Source: an uncultured Lachnospiraceae bacterium (GTDB lineage Bacteria > Bacillota > Clostridia > Lachnospirales > Lachnospiraceae). Taken from it: a DNA stretch of 64,000 nucleotides. Under the pieces are notes generated by a model. It saw only the letters and a list, made by a program, of their open reading frames with translations, made no database searches and was not told where the DNA came from. The translations under genes and the position numbers were made by a program. The DNA is taken from NCBI GenBank assembly GCA_947178145.1, contig CAMWXE010000002.1, forward strand, positions 1 to 64,000. The letters run 5' to 3'. This document shows positions 8,236 to 18,500 of the stretch, in pieces (positions within the stretch are counted from its first letter, which is position 1; each line of letters opens with the position of its first letter).

Positions 8236-10122
8236 CTATGCTTTGACTGCCTCGTCCATGATCCACGACTGGAACATCAGAATGTACCAAATCTGCTTCC
8301 GCCAGTTTCCGTTCTCTGTAAAGTCTCTCCAAATCCTCTGCACTTCATTGGCATTCAATATCCCCTGCTGCCTGATGAGACTGCTGTCCAAAAGGGACTC
8401 TGCCCATTCCCGCAGCCCAGGTTCGCGAAGCCACTGCGCAATCGGAATCGCAAAGCCCTTCTTCGGCCTGTCCATCATTTCTTTCGGGACATATTTGTAC
8501 AGCACATCCTTCAGGACGAGCTTCCCTTCCTCTCCCTGCTTTTTGTATTCCATGGGTATCGTCCACGCAAATTCCACAACATCCCTGTCCAGCATTGGCA
8601 CGCGCGTCTCCAGCGATACCGCCATAGCCGTGCGGTCTACCTTGACCAGAATGTCATCCGGGTGATAAACCTCCATATCCATCAGCATAATGCTGTTTTG
8701 CGGATCCTTTAGCGCCCCATAGGGAAAACTGTTGTGCTTGTAAGGATACGTAGTCTTATCCAGCGCAATCTGCAGGTTTGACACCTCCTGCGCGTTAGAG
8801 AGCTCATACAAGTGCTCCGGGCTTTGGGCCCTTAGCAGGTATGCCTTTGTCTGAAGAATCTGATTCTGCTTAATCAGCGGATTTCCAGCCAAAAGGCTGC
8901 TGGCAAGCTTCCGCACACCATAAGGACAACTTCTCATTTTTCCCCAAATCCGATCAATTGCCGAATAGGACGTATATCCACAGAACAGCTCATCTCCCCC
9001 GTCACCGCTCAAAGATACTGTCACATGCTCCCTTGTCATCCTGCTCACAAGGTAAGTTGGTATCTGGGAGGAGTCGGCAAACGGCTCACCAAAAATCCCG
9101 GAAAGCTTAGGGATCACCGCCCTTGCATCCTCCTCCGTAATATAGAGTTCCGTGTGTTCTGTCCCGAGATGCTGCGCAATCTCTTTCGCATAAACTGCCT
9201 CATTGTACGCCGGATCTTCCATTCCAATCGTAAAGCTTCTGACCTTCCGCTCCGACTGTGCCTGCATAAGTGCCACAATCGTGCTGCTGTCAATCCCTGC
9301 TGACAGGAATGCTCCGACCGGAACATCCGCCACCATCTGCTCCTTAATGGAAGCCTTCAGAAGTCGTTCCAGCTCCGCTGCCGCCTCCTGCCTGCTTCCC
9401 TGAAATGGATGCGCCTGGCCATACTTTGCCGCCTCCCGCACAGACCAGTAGACACTGATTCCAGGCTCCTGATAGGGTGCATCCAATTCCAGCATACACC
9501 CCGCATCCAGCTTATAGATATTCTGATAAATGGAGTACGGCGCCGGAATGTATCCATGTATGAAATACAACTGCAGCACTTTCGTGTCAATGGGGTTGTT
9601 AAAACCGTCCAGCACACTGATACAGCCAATGTCTGATGCAAACACAAAATGTCCGTTTACGAACCCATAGTACAACGGTTTCTCACCGATTCTGTCCCGA
9701 ATGAGTGTCAGCTTTCCGGTCTGTCTGTCAAAAAGGGCAATCGCAAACATTCCCTTACAGTGCCTGATCGTCTCCGTCACCCCATATGCCTCGATCGCCT
9801 CGAGCAGCACTTCCGTGTCAGAGGTACCGCGAAAAGCGGTAACCTTCTTCTCCTTTAACAGCTTGTCCCGCAGCCTGCGGTAATTATAGATTTCCCCGTT
9901 AAACACGCACACATATCTGCCGGATGCCGAGTGCATCGGCTGCGCGCCGTTTTCTGACAAGTCCACAATCGAAAGCCTGCGGTGACCGAGTACTACATTT
10001 GCATCTTCGCTTGCCCAGACACCTCCGGCGTCCGGCCCTCTATGATACATTCTCTGATTCATCTTTTCGATATTTTCTTTCCAATTCTCAGGATTGTTGC
10101 AAAAACCTGCTATTCCACACAT
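8236..10122 (-). CDS. asnB: asparagine synthase-type glutamine amidotransferase (copy 1)
   Basis: 628 residues in two domains. The N-terminal class II glutaminase starts M-C-G-I-A-G, where Cys2 becomes the nucleophile after Met removal; this fixes the start at 10122 although the frame is open to 10155. The synthetase domain has a PP-loop S-A-G-I-D-S-S at 274-280, in which the usual second Gly is Ala. The family makes Asn from Asp, but copies inside glycan loci can amidate sugar carboxylates, as proposed for WbpS in Pseudomonas O-antigen. A UDP-HexNAc uronate pathway is encoded at 36405-38733, so amidation of a uronic acid is a plausible job. A second copy is at 23230-25137. Confidence 0.85.
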   Translation of the reverse strand: MCGIAGFCNNPENWKENIEKMNQRMYHRGPDAGGVWASEDANVVLGHRRLSIVDLSENGAQPMHSASGRYVCVFNGEIYNYRRLRDKLLKEKKVTAFRGTSDTEVLLEAIEAYGVTETIRHCKGMFAIALFDRQTGKLTLIRDRIGEKPLYYGFVNGHFVFASDIGCISVLDGFNNPIDTKVLQLYFIHGYIPAPYSIYQNIYKLDAGCMLELDAPYQEPGISVYWSVREAAKYGQAHPFQGSRQEAAAELERLLKASIKEQMVADVPVGAFLSAGIDSSTIVALMQAQSERKVRSFTIGMEDPAYNEAVYAKEIAQHLGTEHTELYITEEDARAVIPKLSGIFGEPFADSSQIPTYLVSRMTREHVTVSLSGDGGDELFCGYTSYSAIDRIWGKMRSCPYGVRKLASSLLAGNPLIKQNQILQTKAYLLRAQSPEHLYELSNAQEVSNLQIALDKTTYPYKHNSFPYGALKDPQNSIMLMDMEVYHPDDILVKVDRTAMAVSLETRVPMLDRDVVEFAWTIPMEYKKQGEEGKLVLKDVLYKYVPKEMMDRPKKGFAIPIAQWLREPGLREWAESLLDSSLIRQQGILNANEVQRIWRDFTENGNWRKQIWYILMFQSWIMDEAVKA

Positions 10123-10170
10123 CGTCTCAACCCCCACTCTCTGCATACTGCACAAAATGATTCCCTACAG

Positions 10171-10179
10171 ATAATACCA
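10171..10179 (-). promoter_or_regulatory. probable extended -10 promoter for the asnB-led operon
   Basis: On the minus strand TGG (10177-10179) runs directly into TATTAT (10171-10176), an extended -10 element. No good -35 is present at 17 bases. The segment shares the 12 bases AAAATTATGGTA with the -10 region of the pseB promoter. The expected start near 10164 gives a leader of about 40 bases to the asnB ATG at 10122, which has a G-rich ribosome binding site eight bases upstream. Confidence 0.45.
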
Positions 10180-10233
10180 TAATTTTTTTCCAATTCCTAG
10201 AGCGTGTAGAAAAAATAGCGTATTCCGGATGGC

Positions 10234-12177
10234 CTAATATGTTTCAACATAACATTCCCTGTGTGTATAGTCCATGAACACAATTCTGACCGCTTCACTG
10301 TCCCGAAGCACTTCATTGGGCACTGTAATATGAAAACCGCATTGTTTCAAGGATTCATTTTTGAAAACATCTGATACATCTTCCCGGTCCATTTTCTCCG
10401 CCGTGTAATAGTTTTTTTCATCTATGACTGCCACAATATCATCCCACACCGTATTATAGGAGGGATTGAAAGACCAGCCTGACAAATAGGTACTCTCGCC
10501 GTCATCTTCCACAATATCCCCATCGGCAATACCATGTCCCCAGTCCACAAGTGCCTGAACCTGTGATTGTGCTTCATCCAACAAATCATTCCAAAACAGA
10601 TAATTCCTTCCTATATGCTCCTTCCTAAATCCATACTGTTCATACAAAGCAATCCAGCTCTCAGACGTATCTGGTACAATGTAATTCCCTGCCGGATCAA
10701 TCTTCTCCGGAAAATAGAATCTGTAATTCTTATAGCTCTGTGTCCACACCCATAGCGTATATGGCTTATCATCCGCAAGCACATTGTATTCATCAGGCGG
10801 TAGCAGCGTTCCGCCCAGATAATAGATATAGATCTGATCCCCTTCCCCTATATAAGTCGTCCGGTCAGCGACATTTCCGGGCAGTTCCTTCTCAATATAA
10901 TCCAACGCATCCACAAAAGGATAATTAAACAAGTCAACCGTTTGTTTGCTCCCTATATAGCTGTTAAAATAATGCACTATAAATGATGAAAACAGTACGA
11001 TATAAACAGCTGCCACCGCTCCCCAAAAAATCCCCGCCCTAATCTGCAAAAACTTCTTTACGACATTATATATGACAAGAATTCCATCCGTCCCAAACAA
11101 TAAATATGCAAAAAAAACACTATTTACGCGATATACTGTAGGACCTCCGTCAGCAAGAAAAATACCTGTCAGATAGATACTGAGCGCCCACAATACAATA
11201 ACGGTATAGTTACTCATAATTCTATTTTTGCACGAACATACACCCTGGTGTACACTGTGTACTATCCCCACGATAATAAATGGTATCGAAAGAAAATACA
11301 TGTTTCCATATTCAGGTATACTGTTAAATGGCACATTGTCATAAAAAAGTGTCATCCTGAAAAATTCGCCCAGATTTTTTCTAACAATATCAAACGACAT
11401 GTCGTCGCTCCTGTACCTGTAAAGCCTGGGAATCGTAAATATTCCAATCTCCACTTCTTCCAATCCAGCAATATTAATATAATGAAACAAGAGTAGCGGA
11501 AACGCAAGAATGAATAACGGCACTCCCAAAACCACTATTTGCTGAAAATTAATTTTGTTGATATATAGCAGGTATAAAACCAACAACAGAATAAAAAGAG
11601 GCATTGACATATGGCTCAGAACATAACTATAGAGTAACAGGCCACCCGCAAGACCAGCAAGAAAATAATCCCAATATTTACCACTGTCTACAGCCCTGAT
11701 CAGCAAACAGATAAACATTGCACTCATTCCCAGCATGAGATTGCAGTCCAGTCCAATCCTGGAAAGCAACAGAAATACTGGAGATACAGTATAAAGCATC
11801 CCCACAAACAGATTGATATACTTATTCTTCCATATACGGTCTGCAACACAAACAGAAAAAAACAAAGTGACAAATGAAAAAATGATAGCCGGGATCCTTA
11901 ATACAGCCGCCGAAATTCCAAAAAAATATACAAATGGAGCGCACAAATACGCATATAACGCACTTTGTCCTCCGCTAAAATTGATCAGATAGACTGGAAA
12001 ACTGTTAAGATACCTGTCTGTACCAAAGTTTGACAGACACCATGCATCATATCCCATTCCCATTTCATCCACATTAATTCCGCATGGTATCTGCCCTATG
12101 CGAAAACAATGTATAAAAATCATTGTGACAATAATAACTGCCCAACAATAAATTTCTTTATTCTTTACATTTTTCAT
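10234..12177 (-). CDS. GT39-like membrane glycosyltransferase with C-terminal sensor/binding-type domain
   Basis: 647 residues. About 11 membrane segments fill residues 10-430, and N-V-D-E (Asp37-Glu38) in the first outer loop matches the acidic pair of GT-C enzymes. The C-terminal 200 residues are soluble and probably extracytoplasmic. Within them, a segment around 570-630 has the pattern S-G-W-S-F-x-P, then D-V-S-D-V-F, then C-G-F-H-I-T-V-P, a beta-sandwich-like signature (GWxxxP / DVxxxF / GFxxxIP) that I recognise from other bacterial polysaccharide membrane proteins. ATG 12177 has AAGGAG seven bases upstream and its own promoter at 12215-12243. The gap to asnB contains a second promoter, so it may be a single-gene unit. 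Confidence 0.75.
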   Translation of the reverse strand: MKNVKNKEIYCWAVIIVTMIFIHCFRIGQIPCGINVDEMGMGYDAWCLSNFGTDRYLNSFPVYLINFSGGQSALYAYLCAPFVYFFGISAAVLRIPAIIFSFVTLFFSVCVADRIWKNKYINLFVGMLYTVSPVFLLLSRIGLDCNLMLGMSAMFICLLIRAVDSGKYWDYFLAGLAGGLLLYSYVLSHMSMPLFILLLVLYLLYINKINFQQIVVLGVPLFILAFPLLLFHYINIAGLEEVEIGIFTIPRLYRYRSDDMSFDIVRKNLGEFFRMTLFYDNVPFNSIPEYGNMYFLSIPFIIVGIVHSVHQGVCSCKNRIMSNYTVIVLWALSIYLTGIFLADGGPTVYRVNSVFFAYLLFGTDGILVIYNVVKKFLQIRAGIFWGAVAAVYIVLFSSFIVHYFNSYIGSKQTVDLFNYPFVDALDYIEKELPGNVADRTTYIGEGDQIYIYYLGGTLLPPDEYNVLADDKPYTLWVWTQSYKNYRFYFPEKIDPAGNYIVPDTSESWIALYEQYGFRKEHIGRNYLFWNDLLDEAQSQVQALVDWGHGIADGDIVEDDGESTYLSGWSFNPSYNTVWDDIVAVIDEKNYYTAEKMDREDVSDVFKNESLKQCGFHITVPNEVLRDSEAVRIVFMDYTHRECYVETY

Positions 12178-12214
12178 GACGCACTCCTTTGTATCTTTGT
12201 AAGTACTCCTTTAT

Positions 12215-12243
12215 AGTATATCCTTTTAAAGCATACTTTACAA
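12215..12243 (-). promoter_or_regulatory. promoter of the 10234-12177 gene
   Basis: Minus-strand TTGTAA (12238-12243), 17-base spacer, TATACT (12215-12220). The predicted start near 12208 leaves a leader of about 30 bases. It is back-to-back with the kinase promoter at 12294-12322. Confidence 0.65.
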
Positions 12244-12293
12244 GTCCATAAATCTAATGCCATTCCAGTATGTGTTCAAAAATCAGTAAAACA

Positions 12294-12322
12294 TTGACAT
12301 CGATTTCTGTGATTGTTAGAAT
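12294..12322 (+). promoter_or_regulatory. promoter of the hybrid histidine kinase
   Basis: Plus-strand TTGACA (12294-12299), 17-base spacer, TAGAAT (12317-12322). The leader to the ATG at 12390 is about 60 bases and ends in GGGGAGG at 12376-12382, seven bases before the start codon. Confidence 0.75.
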
Positions 12323-12389
12323 ATAGGTTAGGGATACCGAAATATAACTACACGATATCAAGATTATCGCATCCAGGGGAGGATTTCAC

Positions 12390-15300
12390 ATGTATCATTG
12401 TCATATAAACTTCTTTTTTCTTGGCAGTAAGCGCAAGCTGTTTCAGATAATCGAGAACATAGCTCCGCTTGAGCACTTCGCACATGAATTTTTTGAGAGT
12501 AAGATACCTTATGAAACAATGATCTCAAAGGCCGATGTTATCATAGCTGACCTGCATGACATGGATATTGCTGCGACAATGCAGACACTGCTCGCAAGCA
12601 AAAGACAGGATGCAGACCTCATCGTGCTGGCAGACAAGGAACATCTTGCCACTTTGACCAGTATGACTGACTACCTGTCCGCAATTCACGATATCTGGAC
12701 GCTGCCGCTGTCCAATGCAGAATTAAAATTTCACTTTGCAAAATGGCAGCAAAATTATAAAATGCGCAAGGACTGCTGGCAGACAAGCCAATACCTCGAA
12801 TCTACAATCAACAGCATTCCGTCTCTCATCTGGTACAAGACCAAAGATGGCATCCACGAAAAAGTAAACGACAGCTTTTGCCAGACAGTCAACAAGACAA
12901 AAGCTCAGGTGGAGGGACGGGGCCACGCCTACATATGGGATGTCGAACACGACGACCCTGCCTGCATTGAATCAGAGCACGAAGTCATGCAGCAGAAAAA
13001 AACCTGTATTTCCGAAGAGATCGTACAGACAAAATCCGGGGAAAAAGTGCTCACTACATACAAATCCCCGCTGTATGATCTGGATGGAAGCGTCATGGGA
13101 ACCGTGGGAGTCGGCATCGATATCACCAAGGAAAATGACTATAAGCAGCAGCTCATCGCCAAGACAAAGACACTGGAAACACTGTTTACCACAATGGATT
13201 GTGGTGTCCTGTGCCACTCTGTTGACGGTTCCAAAATCATCAGCGTCAACGGTGCTGCTCTCAAAATCCTAGGATACGAAACACAGGAGGAGATGATCAA
13301 ATCTGGATTTGACCTGATTGCATCATCCGTTGTGGAGGAGGACAAAGCCCCTCTTCGAAAGAGTATTCTGTCGCTGCAAAAGGAGGGCGACAGTGTCAAT
13401 GTCGCATACCGGGTGCATCACAATAACGGTAATCTGCTGCACATTATGGGAAACATTAAGCTCATACAGGAAAACGGAGAATTATTCTACCAGCGTTTTC
13501 TTTTGGACTGCACGACGCAGCGGCTGCGCGAGGAAGCGGAGCGAAAGGAAAACGAAAGACGCCAGATGGAATTAATTCATGCACTGAGCATCGATTACAA
13601 TCTTGTATGTTACTTTGACCTGGATACAGGCGTCGGAAATGCCCTCCGAATCAGTGAATGCAAATATCACATATTAGACGAACTCTTTGCAGGTGAGCTG
13701 TCTCTGGAAGAAGATCTTGGACATTATATCAATAAATGCGTCTATGAGGAAGACCGGGAAATGTTGCGGCAAGCCCTCTCCCGCGAGATTTTGATGCAGA
13801 GACTTGCCGAAAAGAAAATGTACTCCGTAAACTACAGAACGATCTGCAACAATGAGATGCGTTATTTTCAGATGAAAGCGGTCTGTGCCGGGGATTGGAG
13901 TGAGCACTGCGGTATTGTCCTTGGATTCCACAGCATCGACGAGGAAACCCGCAGCGAGATGGAAAAGAATACAATTCTGGAGGATGCGCTGATACAAGCA
14001 AACCGCGCCAACAAAGCCAAAAGTGTATTTCTCTCCAATATGTCACATGATATTCGGACTCCGATGAACGCCATTATTGGCTTCACGACACTCGCCCTGG
14101 GACGACTCGAACACACTGATCAGGTGGAGGGATACCTCAAAAAGATCATGACCTCTGGCAATCATCTGTTGAATCTGATCAACAATGTTCTCGATATGAG
14201 CCATATTGAGAGCGGTAAGATGCAGCTGTCAGAACAACTCTGCAGCCTTCCGGAAATCCTGCACGGACTGCGCAATATTATACAGGCAGACATCCATTCC
14301 AAGCAGCTCGAACTGTACATGGATGCCATCGATGTACAGAACGAAAATATCTATTGCGACAGGCTTCGGCTGAATCAAGTGCTGTTAAACCTGCTCAATA
14401 ATGCCATCAAGTACACGACGGCCGGCGGAATTGTCAGCATCAAAGTCACAGAAAAAGCTGCCGCACAGGAAGGATATGCCAACTATGAATTTCAGGTTAA
14501 GGATACTGGCATTGGCATGAGTGAAGAATTTGTCGCCCACATTTTCGAACCGTTTGAGCGGGAGCGCAACTCCACCATCAGCGGTATTCAGGGAACGGGC
14601 CTTGGCATGGCTATCACCAGAAATATTGTGACGATGATGAACGGTACGATCAGCGTGACCAGCAAGCAGAATGTCGGATCAGAGTTTACGGTCTCCTTCA
14701 CCTTCCGAACCAGCTCGGAGGCCAAAGAGTCACCGCTGATTCCCAAGTTGCAGGGATGCCGGGCTCTTGTCGTGGACGATGATTTCAATACCTGCGACAG
14801 CGTTTCCTATATGCTGCAGCAAATCGGAATGCGCGCAGAGTGGACATTGTCCGGGAAAGAGGCTGTCCTTCGCACCCATCAGGCTGTTACGCGCAAGGAT
14901 TACTACTCTGTCTATATTGTCGACTGGCTGCTGCCCGACATGAACGGCATCGAAGTCGCCCGCAGAATTCAAAAGGAGACAGGCGGCAATGTACCGATCA
15001 TTGTCCTGACTGCCTACAATTGGGAAGATATCGAGGAGGAGGCAAAGGAGGCCGGCATCACCGCATTCTGCAGCAAACCAATCTTCCTCTCAGAGCTCCG
15101 CGAATGCCTGCATTGTATTACAAACACTGAGGACAATCAGGAATCTGATGCAGACAGGAAAGAGAAGCCTTTTCATGCAGAGCGCATTCTGCTGGTGGAA
15201 GACAATGAGCTCAATCAGGAAATTGCCGCGGAAATCCTGCAGGAGGCAGGATTTACTGTGGAGATTGCCTGCAACGGCCAGATTGCTATTGACAAACTGA

Positions 15301-15554
15301 AATCTACTGCGCCCGGATACTTCCAGGTCATCCTGATGGATGTGCAGATGCCTGTTATGAATGGCTATGAGGCAACCCAGGCAATCCGCAAGCTCGAGAA
15401 CACACAGCTTGCATCGATCCCGATCCTTGCAATGACTGCCAACGCATTTGAGGAAGACAAACAGGAAGCCTTGCGCAGCGGCATGAACGGCCATATTGCC
15501 AAACCGATCAATATTGACAGCCTAATGAATGCGTTAAAGCGTATTTTAAAATAA
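12390..15554 (+). CDS. multi-PAS hybrid histidine kinase with two receiver domains
   Basis: 1054 residues with no membrane segment, so probably cytoplasmic. Order: an N-terminal receiver-like fold (1-125, I-I-A-D at Asp54), PAS regions at about 135-250 and 260-380, a third PAS-like stretch at 390-510, then HisKA with S-H-D-I-R-T-P (His about 552), HATPase_c with an N box near 661, D-T-G-I-G near 705 and G-T-G-L-G near 735, a receiver at 790-910 (phospho-acceptor Asp845) and a second at 930-1053 (Asp984). It is the only plus-strand gene and has its own promoter. There is no Hpt or DNA-binding output, so the phosphoryl acceptor is unknown. Control of the glycan locus would be guesswork. Confidence 0.93.
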   Translation: MYHCHINFFFLGSKRKLFQIIENIAPLEHFAHEFFESKIPYETMISKADVIIADLHDMDIAATMQTLLASKRQDADLIVLADKEHLATLTSMTDYLSAIHDIWTLPLSNAELKFHFAKWQQNYKMRKDCWQTSQYLESTINSIPSLIWYKTKDGIHEKVNDSFCQTVNKTKAQVEGRGHAYIWDVEHDDPACIESEHEVMQQKKTCISEEIVQTKSGEKVLTTYKSPLYDLDGSVMGTVGVGIDITKENDYKQQLIAKTKTLETLFTTMDCGVLCHSVDGSKIISVNGAALKILGYETQEEMIKSGFDLIASSVVEEDKAPLRKSILSLQKEGDSVNVAYRVHHNNGNLLHIMGNIKLIQENGELFYQRFLLDCTTQRLREEAERKENERRQMELIHALSIDYNLVCYFDLDTGVGNALRISECKYHILDELFAGELSLEEDLGHYINKCVYEEDREMLRQALSREILMQRLAEKKMYSVNYRTICNNEMRYFQMKAVCAGDWSEHCGIVLGFHSIDEETRSEMEKNTILEDALIQANRANKAKSVFLSNMSHDIRTPMNAIIGFTTLALGRLEHTDQVEGYLKKIMTSGNHLLNLINNVLDMSHIESGKMQLSEQLCSLPEILHGLRNIIQADIHSKQLELYMDAIDVQNENIYCDRLRLNQVLLNLLNNAIKYTTAGGIVSIKVTEKAAAQEGYANYEFQVKDTGIGMSEEFVAHIFEPFERERNSTISGIQGTGLGMAITRNIVTMMNGTISVTSKQNVGSEFTVSFTFRTSSEAKESPLIPKLQGCRALVVDDDFNTCDSVSYMLQQIGMRAEWTLSGKEAVLRTHQAVTRKDYYSVYIVDWLLPDMNGIEVARRIQKETGGNVPIIVLTAYNWEDIEEEAKEAGITAFCSKPIFLSELRECLHCITNTEDNQESDADRKEKPFHAERILLVEDNELNQEIAAEILQEAGFTVEIACNGQIAIDKLKSTAPGYFQVILMDVQMPVMNGYEATQAIRKLENTQLASIPILAMTANAFEEDKQEALRSGMNGHIAKPINIDSLMNALKRILK

Positions 15555-15578
15555 AAAGAGCGCAATTGCGCTCTTTTT
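15553..15578. terminator. bidirectional rho-independent terminator
   Basis: A perfect inverted repeat, AAAAAGAGCGC/GCGCTCTTTTT around a 4-base AATT centre, lies between the convergent kinase and GLUG genes. It overlaps the kinase TAA stop and ends just before the GLUG stop, and has an A-tract on one side and a T-tract on the other, so it can work in both directions. Confidence 0.9.
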
Positions 15579-15579
15579 A

Positions 15580-18500
15580 TTATTTTGTTTCTTCCTGACC
15601 GTTCCTTTCATCTGTACGCTTCTGGCACCTCTGTCTTCTGCGCGCAGCTGCTTTCCTAATCATAGCAAGCAATAGAAACGCCACAACTGCCGCAGCTGCT
15701 GCACAGACAATAACGAACACCAGATTAGAGGTATGCTCCACGATACAGAAAGACTCCTGCGTTCCAGTCATACAAACCTGTATGTACTGTCCCCTGTTCT
15801 TACCTTCTAATTCTGTCCATCTACCGTCCGTGTAACCATAAACTGTCGCATCCTCATAAGGATTCAATAGTCTCAGTGCGAAAGTAACATTCTCCTCAAT
15901 ACCACTGTTTTCCAGCGTTACCTCATATACCACACTCTGTTTACCGACCGCTTCCTCCGGTGGAGTGCTATCGCTGATTCTTACCTTTAACACAGTATCT
16001 TCTGTAAAAATATCCTCAATCAGTGCGTAAGGCCTCCTCCACTGTCCTTCGTCCACATTGTCTGTCTCTCCACTGCTCTGCACGACTGTCACGTTGTCTT
16101 TGTATTCTCCCTCAACCACAAAGATACCGCCCATTCTCTCCTCCGATACATCGGGCCATACTCCATAGTATCCCTCTTTCTCCGGAATTTGTGGGTAGTT
16201 CAGGCAATTCAGTTTTGCGCCATATTTCACTTCCTCAGAGCCCAGGTATGTGTCATCTATCCTGTAGATAACTTTCAGATGACGAAACTGTTCCGGAAGC
16301 TGCTCCACTGCCAGCAGTTCATCGTAGGCGATCGGTTCTGCCACGCCAATATAGCTGATATTGTCAATGCCATGGATGTCTTCACCGACATAATAATTAC
16401 CAACAACTTTGGCTGAATCTGTCTCCTCGGACGCATCACCAGCGCCAGCATTACTCTTGTCATACTCGGAAATATCCCCGGACAGGTGTCCTGACACCTG
16501 TCCTGCGATCGCGCCTGCCCTGCCGTTTACAGACCGCACATCCGCCATGGAATAACAGTTTTTCAGCGTATCTGCATAACCGGCAATGCCGCCTACGTTT
16601 CTGTTTCCGCCAACAAAGCACAGTGAATAGCATCCACTGATAATCGTGAGGGATTCCCCACAGATACCACCTACATAGTCTCCCTCTGTGCTTTCCACAC
16701 TTCCATAGCTCTCCGATGCCATGATAATACCGCGGTCCATATATCCGCAGATGCCGCCTGCACCATTTTTCTTGGCAGTAATATAGCCTTCGTTGACGCT
16801 GTCTGTGATCAGGCATTTCATGATAAAGCGCCTGCCCAGCTCATACTCAATGGAGCCTGCTGCGTTGTCCCGCAGGTCTTCATCATCAATTGCCATAGAA
16901 CCTGCAATCCCACCTACATTGTTATCACCCTTTACGATGCCTTTATTATTGCACGACTCTGCTCTGCCTGTCGTGATACAGTCAGGATCCGCATCGTCAA
17001 CATCTGTGTAAAAAGCCTCAAGTTCCAGCTTTTGGACATCTGAGAAGCGATCGGCCAGAAGATTAAATATCACGTTAATCTGATCATTCACTGCCCTCAA
17101 ATCCGCATTTACCACATCGGAATAATTGGACGCATCATCGCTCAATGCTTTTAAGCTGTTGCTAATCGCCTCCAGGTGGTTATGGAGATTGATCCTGTTG
17201 TAGTCATACTCTGCCCCAAGTTTGGTAAAATCAATATTGGGCTGCGCGTTCACATAATCGACAATATCCCTTGATCGCCTTGTCGCAGACTTTACAGAAT
17301 CAAGTGCACTCTTTAAATGATCTGACATATTGCCGAGGTCTCTGTTCACTGCTTTAAGGGTGTCCGCTGCCTGCCCGCCGTAGATGTCTGCAAGGATTTC
17401 TGTGTTTTCCATTATGGTGGCAATCGCAGATAACATTTTCTGTAACTCTTCTGCACTGACTGTACTGTTGCTGTTGATTTCGTCTGCCACACCTTGCACT
17501 TCGCGAATCGCATACTCTATCTCGGACTTTGCATTATCGACAGCGCCCGCTTTTGTTGTTATTTTTCGAAACTGAATGAAGACCTTATATTCCTCATCTT
17601 CTGACACCTGGAACGAATAAGAATTTCCGCTGGCTGCAGACATTCGGGAACCGTTTAAAGTTACGGAGTCTACGGTATATCCGCCTGATGGCCCAGCAGT
17701 GATTGTCACACTGTCCTTCCCCCCGTTGATCAGACAGCTTGCACTTCCTGACAGGTTGGACTCTATTTTGATCGTGGGAGGATTTGCTCTTATACCTGGA
17801 TCAACACTCATGGCCGGAGTGCTGATCTGTTCCGGTGCCAGACTTACTGCCGACGTGTTGAGACTTTGAACCACAATTCCATTCCCGGGCCCAAAATACG
17901 CTTCAACCCACACATTTTCTGCCGGCATTGTAAAGGTGTATTCTGTGCCGGATACTCTGGAAATCTCCACCTCCGCGCTGTTTGTCACCTTTTTTACGCA
18001 GATATCAGATAATTGATAATCCCCCTGTGAGTCATCTGCCGCCGCTGTGATAGTCACGGTCTCCCCCGCATTAGGATTGTACTTGTCAGAGGTAACATAT
18101 CCTCCGACAGTATGAAGAAGCGTGATTCTCCTGTTCTTTGACACATCGTAGGGATCGTTGCCGATATCGGTCATTTTTCCCAGGTCATCCGAGACATCCT
18201 TCAACGCTTCCGTGGCATTGTGAAAACAATTCTCTGCAATCTCAAGGTCTGTCAGCACCTCTGGTGTCATATTCATCACATGGTCAAGACGGTCTGTCAT
18301 TGACTGCATCTGATCCAGATTGTCATCCACAAAGTCGCCAAGCTGTTCCGCAAGCGCGTCGGCTGCATCCACCGCACCGTCACTGTAGGATGTCAGTATA
18401 TCAAAATCCCGTTTCACGCTGTCCTTTGTCGCCTGCATGTCATTTATGGTCTTGTCAATCAGGTCATGCAGCTTATCGACAGCGCTTCTGATGGACTCCG

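Noticed and set aside
12390-15554. Hybrid kinase as the regulator of the glycan locus
   Set aside because: It is divergent from one glycan gene, but it has no DNA-binding output and no partner regulator is present, so nothing in the sequence ties it to the locus.
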